This document shows positions 57,036-64,000 of a DNA stretch of 64,000 nucleotides, piece by piece (the stretch's first letter is position 1; every line of letters begins with the position of its first letter). The position numbers and the translations under genes are program-made. The stretch covers positions 434,001 through 498,000 of the forward strand of contig NZ_VOHQ01000003.1 in the NCBI RefSeq assembly GCF_009192765.1, read 5' to 3'. The DNA comes from Agriterribacter humi (GTDB taxonomy: Bacteria > Bacteroidota > Bacteroidia > Chitinophagales > Chitinophagaceae). The notes under the pieces are model-generated. The model saw only the letters and a program-made list of their open reading frames with translations. It was not told the origin of the DNA and ran no database searches.

Positions 57036-60000
57036 ATGCAAAAAAAAACCATTACTTACATCAAATGTTTTACAACCCTGCTGGTTGTTACATTGTTTTC
57101 ATTACAGGTATTTTCCCAACAGCAAACCATTACCGGAACGGTAACAGATGCAGGCTCTTCTGCAGGTTTGCCGGGCGTAACGGTTTCCGTTAAGGGAACC
57201 AATATCAGCACACAAACAAATAACGATGGGAGGTTTTCCATAAATGCCGGAGCAGGGAAAACACTTGTTTTTTCTTTTGTAGGTTACGAGGGCAAGGAAG
57301 TGGATATTAATAGCAGGAGCACTATTAATATAAGTTTGGCTGCTTCTACGAAAGGCCTGGAAGAGGTTGTAGTGGTTGGTTATGGTAACCAGATCAGGAG
57401 ACAGGTAACAGGAGCCGTGCAGAATATACGCGCAGAGGAATTTAAAGACATACCTGTTTCGCAAATGACACAAAAACTGCAAGGTAAGCTGGCAGGCGTG
57501 CAAATTAATCAAACAACAGGCAAGCCCGGGCAGGGAATGTCGGTTAGAATTCGCGGACAATTATCGGTTTCTGCAGGAAGCGATCCTTTATATGTAATTG
57601 ACGGATTTCCGATTACAGGCAACATTGGCGCGATTAACCCGGACGAGATAGAAACTATTTCTGTATTGAAAGATGCTGCTTCCACCTCCTTATATGGCTC
57701 AAGAGCAGCTAACGGTGTCGTTTTGATCACCACTAAAAAAGCACAGAAAGGAAGAACAAATGTGAGTTTCAATACGTTTGTGGGTTTGCAACAAGTCCCT
57801 GAAAGAGGAAGGATAAAGATGATGGATGCAGTTGAATTTGCGCAATTTAAAAAAGAATATTATGAAGATGCAGGGCAGGCTGTACCCGTGGAGTTTCAAA
57901 ATCCTTCACAATACGAAGGCAAAAATAACGACTGGTATGGCGCTTTGCTGAGAAAGGCGCCTTTGCAGAGCTATAATCTTACTGTAACATCCAATACTGA
58001 AAAAACCAGTACGGCATTGGTAGCGGGAGTATATAACCAGGAAGGCGTTGTGCTCAATAACTCCTATAAAAGATATTCACTCCGCATGAACACGGATTAT
58101 GCGCTGTCCGATAAAGTAAAACTCGGCTTTAATATTGCACCTTCCTACGTTTATGATAACACGCCCAGAACCGATGGAGACCGTGGTACAGGTATTTTAT
58201 TTAACGCTCTGCATACCTGGCCCGTAATGCCTATTTACGATGCGAATGGCGAACTTACGCTATATAATAAGTTTCCCGGAAATACAGGCAATATCTTCGA
58301 TTATCCCAACTGGGTAAGAGCAGCGGAGCAATTAACGAATGAAACAAAAGACATTAACCTGCTGGGAAATGTATATGCGCAGTATCAGCCCATTAAAGGA
58401 TTGACCCTGAAATCAACCTTCAATGTTGAATACCTGGCTTCCAAGTTCTTTTTCTTCAATCCATCTACAGCAACCAGCGCCATGAACGTGCCTGTACCCA
58501 CTACGGCCGTTTCCATCAGGCAGAATGTTGAAAATACTACCTGGCTGAACGAAAACCTGGCTACATACACAAGGAGTTTCAATGACCATAATTTTGAATT
58601 ACTGGCAGGCTATACCAACCAGCACTTCCGCCAGGAAAATACCCGTATCCAGGCAGATACCTATACCGATGACAGGCTGCCCACCATCCAGGGTGCACTT
58701 AATATAAACAGGGGTGGCACTAATAATGGCGTGCAGGAATGGGCACTAACCTCTTATTTAGCACGACTTACTTATGATTTTAAAGGTAAATACCTGTTAA
58801 CCGCCGCTGTTCGTAGTGATGGATCTTCCCGCTTTGGATCCGCCAATCGTTGGGGTACTTTCCCTTCCGCTTCCGTAGGCTGGATTATTTCTGATGAAAA
58901 CTTCATGCAAAACCTGCGGCATGTATCTTTTGCCAAAATCAGGGCCAGTTATGGTGTAATTGGAAACAACAATATAGGTAATTACACACAGTATGCCCTT
59001 GTTAACAATACCGTAAATGCCGTTTTTGGCAATAATGTAGCAACAGGTGCAGTGGTAACTTCTTTGGCAAACAACAATCTGGGCTGGGAAACAACCAAAC
59101 AATTTGATCTTGGATTGGACTTGTCTTTATTTAACGACAGGGTGCAGTTCATTTATGATTTTTACACGAAAAATACAACCAACTTATTGTATAGTGTGCA
59201 GGTGCCCCAGGAAGCGGGATTTAGTAATTTCAACGACAACATTGGTGAAATTAAATTCTGGGGTCACGAATTTGCGGTAACCACCAGGAATACCGTTGGC
59301 AAACTGAAATGGACTACCAACGCTAATATTTCATTTAACCGCAACAAGGTGATTGCGTTGGCTGATGGCATAGACAGGGTATATGGTAGCTTCCACATTA
59401 CCCAGGTAGGTAAACCATTCGGGCAATTTTACGGACTTATAGCCCAGGGCGTGTATATGAACCAGGATGATCTGGATAAATCTCCTCAAATTCCCGGACG
59501 TTCCACCGTGGGCAGCATTAAAATTAAAGATGTAAACGGAGATGGTGTGATTACTTATGGCGGCAACGAAGATGACCGGACTATTATTGGTAATCCTTTC
59601 CCCAATTTCATTTACGGTATAACCAATACTTTGCAATACGGCAACTTTGATCTTTCAATTGTGGGATCAGGCTCAAAAGGAAATCAACTCCTTGTACGTC
59701 ATTTGTATAGTACAGCCAACTTAGATGGTGTGTTCAACATGGTGGAGGAAGTAAAGTATCGTTTCAGATCGGTTGACAATCCCGGTAAAGGTTTTTATGG
59801 TACTACCGTTGGCGGAGGTACTGTTACCGGAGTAGAAAGAGACTGGATGAACAGCCGCTTTATTGCCAATGCATCCTATTTTACCATCAGGAACGTTACA
59901 CTTGGTTATAACCTTGATTTTAAGAGGAGCAAAACCATCAGGTCTGCAAGGTTGTATGCGGCAATTCAGCAGTTATATACTTTTACCAATTACTGGGGCG

Positions 60001-60128
60001 GTCCAAATCCTGAAACCAGTGCACAGGGCAATGGCGCCGGTGATGGTGGAAACCTGAGTCAGGGGGTGGATCTTTCTAACTACCCGGTTCCGCGTACATT
60101 TACTTTAGGGATTAACCTGAATTTTTAG
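57036..60128 (+). CDS. SusC/RagA TonB-dependent transporter (third locus)
   Basis: The 1030-residue outer-membrane transporter has a signal peptide ending VFSQQ, a CarboxypepD_reg-like domain (ITGTVTDAGSSAGLPGVTVSVKG), a canonical plug start (EEVVVVGYGNQIRRQVTGAV), plug with DGFPITGNIGAINPDEIETISVLKDAAS, and a barrel ending in GINLNF. There is no STN domain. It is more typical and less related to the 21-32 kb pairs than those are to each other. Its SusD follows almost immediately. Confidence 0.95.
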   Translation: MQKKTITYIKCFTTLLVVTLFSLQVFSQQQTITGTVTDAGSSAGLPGVTVSVKGTNISTQTNNDGRFSINAGAGKTLVFSFVGYEGKEVDINSRSTINISLAASTKGLEEVVVVGYGNQIRRQVTGAVQNIRAEEFKDIPVSQMTQKLQGKLAGVQINQTTGKPGQGMSVRIRGQLSVSAGSDPLYVIDGFPITGNIGAINPDEIETISVLKDAASTSLYGSRAANGVVLITTKKAQKGRTNVSFNTFVGLQQVPERGRIKMMDAVEFAQFKKEYYEDAGQAVPVEFQNPSQYEGKNNDWYGALLRKAPLQSYNLTVTSNTEKTSTALVAGVYNQEGVVLNNSYKRYSLRMNTDYALSDKVKLGFNIAPSYVYDNTPRTDGDRGTGILFNALHTWPVMPIYDANGELTLYNKFPGNTGNIFDYPNWVRAAEQLTNETKDINLLGNVYAQYQPIKGLTLKSTFNVEYLASKFFFFNPSTATSAMNVPVPTTAVSIRQNVENTTWLNENLATYTRSFNDHNFELLAGYTNQHFRQENTRIQADTYTDDRLPTIQGALNINRGGTNNGVQEWALTSYLARLTYDFKGKYLLTAAVRSDGSSRFGSANRWGTFPSASVGWIISDENFMQNLRHVSFAKIRASYGVIGNNNIGNYTQYALVNNTVNAVFGNNVATGAVVTSLANNNLGWETTKQFDLGLDLSLFNDRVQFIYDFYTKNTTNLLYSVQVPQEAGFSNFNDNIGEIKFWGHEFAVTTRNTVGKLKWTTNANISFNRNKVIALADGIDRVYGSFHITQVGKPFGQFYGLIAQGVYMNQDDLDKSPQIPGRSTVGSIKIKDVNGDGVITYGGNEDDRTIIGNPFPNFIYGITNTLQYGNFDLSIVGSGSKGNQLLVRHLYSTANLDGVFNMVEEVKYRFRSVDNPGKGFYGTTVGGGTVTGVERDWMNSRFIANASYFTIRNVTLGYNLDFKRSKTIRSARLYAAIQQLYTFTNYWGGPNPETSAQGNGAGDGGNLSQGVDLSNYPVPRTFTLGINLNF

Positions 60129-60167
60129 TTGCTGCCAAATTATTTTCTAACATTTTATTTTGTAAGA

Positions 60168-61676
60168 ATGAAAACAAAAATCACAATAATCGCACTGTTA
60201 GTTATTGCTACAACTGGTTGTAAAAAGTTTTTAGATGTACCACCGGAAACAGCATTGAGCTCGGCTACTTTTTTTACTAAAGAAGCCGATTTTCAACAGG
60301 CGGTTAATGGCGCTTATGCACCATTGAGGACTATATTTAATGACAGGTCCTGGGTTTTGGGTGAAATGCACTCCGACAATACCTACTATCCGCGCAATAT
60401 CCTGTTTGGAGCAGTAGATGCAACGGAAAACGTTGCAGATTTTGCTTTGCCAATGAGCAATGGTGTAACAACCAACGGGCATGTACTTAATCAGTATCGC
60501 CAGGATTACCAGATCATAGCCCGTACAAATCAAATTCTGGCAACTATTGATGATATAGAGTTTGATGCTACTTCAAAGAATAACTTAAAAGGACAGGCAC
60601 TTTTTTTAAGAGCTTTTGCCTACTTTGAACTGGTGCGGTATTTTGGAAAGGCGCCATTGCATTTAACACCGGTTACCAATCGCCAGGAAGCAGCTTTACC
60701 ATTGGCTACTGCTGATGAATTATATGCCCAGGTTGAAAGCGATGCAAAAGAAGCGGCGCAACTGCTGCCGCCAAAATCAGTTCAGGAACCGGGCAGGGTT
60801 ACATCGGGTACGGCAAAAACATTGCTTGCCGATTTGTACCTGTGGCAAAAAAGATGGAGTGATGCAGAAACAGTTGCCAGGGATGTAGTAACCAGTGCGG
60901 AATATTCGCTAATCACTTCAGGCTACGAAGATGTTTTTTCTACTTCTACGGGTAATAAAAACAACAAGGAATCTGTTTTTGAAATTCAGTTTATGGAAGG
61001 GTCCGCAGGGTATAATGGCAGTTTCATCTATAACTTTTTGCCCCGGCCAATGACTTCAACAGAATTGGCGCCCATTACCGGAACTTCTAATCCTCAATCT
61101 CTTTCGGGAGAAGGAAATAATATCCCTACTCCTGATATTATTGCGGCTTATGAACCTGGCGATGAAAGAAAGGACGCTTCCATCGCTTATGTTACATTGA
61201 GTCAGAGTTTAAGAACCAATAAAGTATATCCTTACATTAAAAAATTTGCTAAACCCCATGCCTTGCATGGCAATACAGGCACTAACTGGCCGGTTTACAG
61301 GTATGCGGAAGTATTATTGTTTTTGGCTGAGGCGCTCAATGAGCAGAACAAACCGCTCGATGCAGCGCCTTATTTGAACGAGGTGCGTGATCGCGCAGGA
61401 CTGGGAAGTACCACTGCCACTTCACAAACTGATATGCGCGATGCGATTTACCAGGAAAGGAGAGTAGAGTTGGCGTTTGAAAATAAACGTTGGTTCGACC
61501 TGGTTAGAACAGACAGGATACAGTCTGTAATTGTTCCTTACGGCAACAGGGTAAAAGCAAACCCACTGGATTATTATTACCCCGATGGTGCTGTTCCGCC
61601 TAATAATGCATTCACTATCCTGGATCCTTATTATGGGTTGCCTGCTGATGAGTCAGCATTGACACCAAATTTTTAA
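60168..61676 (+). CDS. SusD/RagB lipoprotein (third locus)
   Basis: ATG 60168 (502 residues) gives a lipoprotein signal with Cys in ATTGCKK; an upstream in-frame TTG abuts the susC stop. The N-terminal TPR region includes LKGQALFLRAFAYFELVRYFGKAPLH, and the C-terminal SusD/RagB region includes YRYAEVLLFLAEALNEQ, YLNEVRDRAGL and ERRVELAFENKRWFDLVR. It forms the lid for the preceding SusC. A terminator lies 71 nt downstream. Confidence 0.95.
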   Translation: MKTKITIIALLVIATTGCKKFLDVPPETALSSATFFTKEADFQQAVNGAYAPLRTIFNDRSWVLGEMHSDNTYYPRNILFGAVDATENVADFALPMSNGVTTNGHVLNQYRQDYQIIARTNQILATIDDIEFDATSKNNLKGQALFLRAFAYFELVRYFGKAPLHLTPVTNRQEAALPLATADELYAQVESDAKEAAQLLPPKSVQEPGRVTSGTAKTLLADLYLWQKRWSDAETVARDVVTSAEYSLITSGYEDVFSTSTGNKNNKESVFEIQFMEGSAGYNGSFIYNFLPRPMTSTELAPITGTSNPQSLSGEGNNIPTPDIIAAYEPGDERKDASIAYVTLSQSLRTNKVYPYIKKFAKPHALHGNTGTNWPVYRYAEVLLFLAEALNEQNKPLDAAPYLNEVRDRAGLGSTTATSQTDMRDAIYQERRVELAFENKRWFDLVRTDRIQSVIVPYGNRVKANPLDYYYPDGAVPPNNAFTILDPYYGLPADESALTPNF

Positions 61677-61747
61677 TCAACATAGCCGGTTTCAAAAGGC
61701 AAAAATATTAAACACTAAAGTTCGTTTTGGGGCCGTTAACTGTAAGT

Positions 61748-61790
61748 CCGGTGAAAGATCATTCAAACTGATCTCACCGGGCTTTTTTTT
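61748..61790 (+). terminator. Terminator after the third susD
   Basis: CCGGTGA..GATCA (61748-61762) pairs with TGATCTCACCGG (61769-61780) with a small bulge, followed by GC and eight T. The corresponding hairpin in copy 2 (63153-63195) has decayed and has a broken T tract. Confidence 0.75.
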
Positions 61791-61880
61791 AACTTACAGG
61801 TATAATCAACTTAAGGTAACAATGAACTGCGCAGGAGAATTGGTATGAACAATAAAGAGGTGATCTGAATAAATTGAACA

Positions 61881-61907
61881 ATGAAAGAGATTACAATAGT
61901 ATTTTGA
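61881..61907 (+). pseudogene. Decapitated gene start, remnant of the gene at 63289
   Basis: ATG 61881 opens an 8-codon frame (MKEITIVF, then TGA) that matches the first codons of the gene starting at 63289 (MKKITIAF). It is preceded by the same upstream sequence. It seems to be a leftover of the duplication that surrounds the Gfo/Idh/MocA gene. Confidence 0.6.
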
Positions 61908-61965
61908 AAGAACATTGGGAATAAGCTAAATTTAATCTTCAACGCTTGTCATAAAAAAGAAGTCC

Positions 61966-63096
61966 ATGAAACAATCTATTCTTAACCGACGCCGGTTTAT
62001 AACGAATGGCTCTAAAGCTGCCGCAGGCATAGCCCTGTTCTCATCATTGTCCAAAAAATCAATTGCTTTGATGCATAACGAGCCCAAAATTAAATTTTCG
62101 GTGATCAATATCAACCACTCTCATATATACGGTATGGTTGATGCCGTAACAAGAGGGGGCGGGGAACTGGTTTCTTTTTATGCCAAAGAACCTGACCTGG
62201 CATCTGCTTTTGCGAAAAAATATCCACAGGCAAAGCCTGTCCGTAGTAAAAAAGAAATACTCGAAGACAATGCTATACAACTCATCCTGAGCTCCGGCAT
62301 CCCGGTGGAACGTGCCCCGTTAGGCGTTGAAGTGATGCAGCATGGGAAAGACTATCTTGTTGATAAGCCCGGCATTACCACGCTGGAGCAGCTTGAAGCG
62401 GTGCGTCGTGTACAAAAGGAAACCAAACGAATGTATACGATCATGTATAGCGAGCGATTAGAGAACCGGGCAACGGTAAAAGCGGGTGAGCTGGTAAAGG
62501 CCGGCATTATAGGGAACGTTATTCAAACGATTGGTATGGGCCCACATCGTATGAATCCCGCATCAAGACCGGAATGGTTTTTTGATAAAAAATATTTTGG
62601 CGGCATCATTACCGATATCGGCTCACACCAGTTTGACCAGTTTTTATTTTTCACAGGTTCCACCAAAGCGGACATCGTTTCTGCGCAGGTTGGCAATGTG
62701 CATTATCCCCAATACCCGGAATTTGAAGACTTTGGTGATGTGATGTTAAGAGGGAACAATGGAACAGGATATATCCGCGTGGATTGGTTTACACCCGATG
62801 GATTAAACACATGGGGAGATGCAAGGCTCACCATTCTTGGTACAGAAGGATACATTGAAATTCGTAAGAATATTGATATTGGCGGGCGTGAAGGCGGCAA
62901 TCATCTTTTTATTGTAAACCAAAAAGAAACCCGCTATATTAACTGTAACAAAGATCCGCTTCCTTTCGGTGAATTGTTTGTAAATGATATCGTCAACCGC
63001 ACTGAAATTGCTATTCCACAGGAACATTGCTTCCTTGCTACTGAGCTTGCATTGAAAGCGCAAAAAAGCGCGCAGAAGCTGGGTTTTAAAAAGTAA
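61966..63096 (+). CDS. Exported Gfo/Idh/MocA-family oxidoreductase
   Basis: The 376-residue protein starts with a twin-arginine signal (LNRRRFITNGSKAAAG, residues 5-20), so it should be folded with its cofactor and exported. The Rossmann part has a degenerate nucleotide loop (INHSHIYGMVDAV in place of GxGxxG). VDKPG (about 132-136) is the family EKP motif with Asp for Glu, and DIGSHQFDQ has His221 in the catalytic position. Family members oxidise or reduce sugar hydroxyls with NAD(P); exported versions keep a tightly bound cofactor. It lies between two direct copies of an intergenic block, which suggests it was inserted or duplicated in. Confidence 0.88.
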   Translation: MKQSILNRRRFITNGSKAAAGIALFSSLSKKSIALMHNEPKIKFSVININHSHIYGMVDAVTRGGGELVSFYAKEPDLASAFAKKYPQAKPVRSKKEILEDNAIQLILSSGIPVERAPLGVEVMQHGKDYLVDKPGITTLEQLEAVRRVQKETKRMYTIMYSERLENRATVKAGELVKAGIIGNVIQTIGMGPHRMNPASRPEWFFDKKYFGGIITDIGSHQFDQFLFFTGSTKADIVSAQVGNVHYPQYPEFEDFGDVMLRGNNGTGYIRVDWFTPDGLNTWGDARLTILGTEGYIEIRKNIDIGGREGGNHLFIVNQKETRYINCNKDPLPFGELFVNDIVNRTEIAIPQEHCFLATELALKAQKSAQKLGFKK

Positions 63097-63140
63097 AGCT
63101 AACCCTCTTAACTATTGTTTCCCCGATGGCGCTGTTTCGC

Positions 63141-63313
63141 GTTAACCTAAGTGCGGTGAAAGATCATTCAAATTGATCTCACCAGGCTTTTATTTTTAAC
63201 TTCAGATAAAATTCAACTTAAAATAACAAATGAATGGTGCGGGAGAATTGGGATAAACAATAAACACGTGATCTGAATAAACTGAACAATGAAAAAAATT
63301 ACAATAGCATTTT
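63141..63313. repeat. Duplicated intergenic block, copy 2
   Basis: Direct repeat of 61735-61910, with the gene start at 63289 intact. The terminator stem equivalent is at 63153-63187, shorter and followed by an interrupted T tract. Confidence 0.8.
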
Positions 63314-64000
63314 ATGCGCTGCTGCATGGTTGGATAACAGTTGATGCAACAGCGCAGGCGAATGATGCAGACAGTATTAGTAAAATGAGCTATATTCAGA
63401 ATGCCTATATCAAAGTGGGTATTGATCTGAGCCTTGGCGGCGCTATCACCTATATCGCTGATACGAAGAAACAGATCAACCTGATCAATAATTTTGATTG
63501 GGGCCGGCAGGTGCAGATGTCTTTTTACAGTGGTCCCGTTCCTTATGAGCCTGGCAATAAAAAAGCTCATGCGTCATGGACTTTTATTGGCTGGAACCCT
63601 ATACAATCGGGTGATGTAGCCGGCAACCGTTCAAAAGTGCTGGAGTATAAAAATACTGGCAAAACCTTGTATGTAAAATGCATCCCTATGCATTGGCCGC
63701 TGGATAGTGTACCGGGTGAATGTGTTTTTGAATCGTGGATACAATTAAAAGCTAATGCTGTTGAAGTGAAAAGCAGGATAGTGAATAACCGTTCAGATAC
63801 TACACAGTATAAAGCAAGAGGACAGGAGCTGCCTGCCGTATATACCAATGCACCGTGGCACAGGCTGGTTAGTTACAAAGGCGATAAACCTTTTACGCAT
63901 GATACCCTAAGCGTTATTGCCAATCATAATTTTCCCGGCGCTCCTTCCATACAATGGGCGCACTGGCAGGCAACAGAAAACTGGGCGGCTAATGTTGATG
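63289..64000 (+). CDS. Secreted protein of unknown function (3' end outside window)
   Basis: An open frame from ATG 63289 runs to the right edge (237 codons) with no stop. The N-terminus (MKKITIAFYALLHG...ATAQ) is a signal peptide cleaved near residue 23. The visible region is beta-rich, with IDLSLGGAITYI, DWGRQVQMSFYSGPVPY and VFESWIQLKANAVEVKSRIVNN, which is reminiscent of mutarotase-like or glycoside-hydrolase-associated beta-sandwiches. I do not recognise a family. It is downstream of the Gfo/Idh/MocA gene and probably part of the same glycan locus. Confidence 0.75.
   Translation, partial: MKKITIAFYALLHGWITVDATAQANDADSISKMSYIQNAYIKVGIDLSLGGAITYIADTKKQINLINNFDWGRQVQMSFYSGPVPYEPGNKKAHASWTFIGWNPIQSGDVAGNRSKVLEYKNTGKTLYVKCIPMHWPLDSVPGECVFESWIQLKANAVEVKSRIVNNRSDTTQYKARGQELPAVYTNAPWHRLVSYKGDKPFTHDTLSVIANHNFPGAPSIQWAHWQATENWAANVD

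Larger units (their letters stand above)
61735..61910. repeat. Duplicated intergenic block, copy 1
   Basis: From GTTAAC (61735) to ATTTTG (about 61906) this block matches 63141-63313 at most positions, including the terminator stem, the AACAATAAA and GTGATCTGAATAAA words and the first codons of a gene. The two copies flank the Gfo/Idh/MocA gene in direct orientation. Confidence 0.8.

Overview
The window reads as a chromosomal segment from a member of the Bacteroidota, most likely Chitinophagaceae or a close relative. The evidence is three SusC/SusD pairs, an ECF sigma/FecR switch, a type IX secretion C-terminal sorting domain, lipoprotein signals with a Cys soon after the hydrophobic core, candidate promoters of the TTG / TAnnTTTG type, and start codons without clear Shine-Dalgarno sequences. 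The family-level placement is inference.

Layout. From 1 to 7.5 kb there is the 3' part of a giant secreted multidomain (FN3, PA14, cadherin-like) type IX secretion protein, closed by a strong terminator. It is followed by a GMC flavoprotein and a small exported companion. From 7.5 to 15.5 kb lies ordinary housekeeping: priA, an EcsC-family protein, clpS, a CPA2 antiporter, a JmjC-like cupin and a membrane transglutaminase. From 15.7 to 19.6 kb there is a lutABC lactate-oxidation cluster, interrupted by a repeat-filled spacer between lutB and lutC, plus a secreted esterase.

From 19.7 kb to the right edge every gene is on the + strand and the region behaves as one or more large polysaccharide-utilization loci. 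An ECF sigma factor, FecR anti-sigma and STN-bearing SusC form a glycan-sensing switch. A tandem susCD-susCD block ends at a terminator near 32.5 kb. It is followed by three tandem paralogues of a GH71/99-like family, a six-hairpin glycosidase-like protein, a gluconate-dehydrogenase-type small subunit plus GMC flavoprotein, a large beta-propeller/HEAT/cytochrome c lipoprotein, an FG-GAP lipoprotein, a ketose 3-epimerase-like enzyme, a sulfatase, two GH78-type proteins, a third susCD pair, an exported Gfo/Idh/MocA oxidoreductase and a partial secreted protein.

Working together, the SusCD complexes would capture and import oligosaccharides, and the glycosidases, sulfatase and rhamnosidases would trim them. 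The GMC pair, cytochrome-bearing protein, epimerase-like protein and Gfo/Idh/MocA enzyme would carry out an oxidative (possibly 3-keto-sugar) branch. That last idea is inference from gene content and is the most interesting hypothesis here. Other points worth attention are a single-base frameshift that seems to split the sulfatase signal peptide, a duplicated intergenic block flanking the Gfo/Idh/MocA gene that carries a decapitated gene start, loss of a key Glu in all three GH71/99-like paralogues, and several dispersed repeat or hairpin elements.
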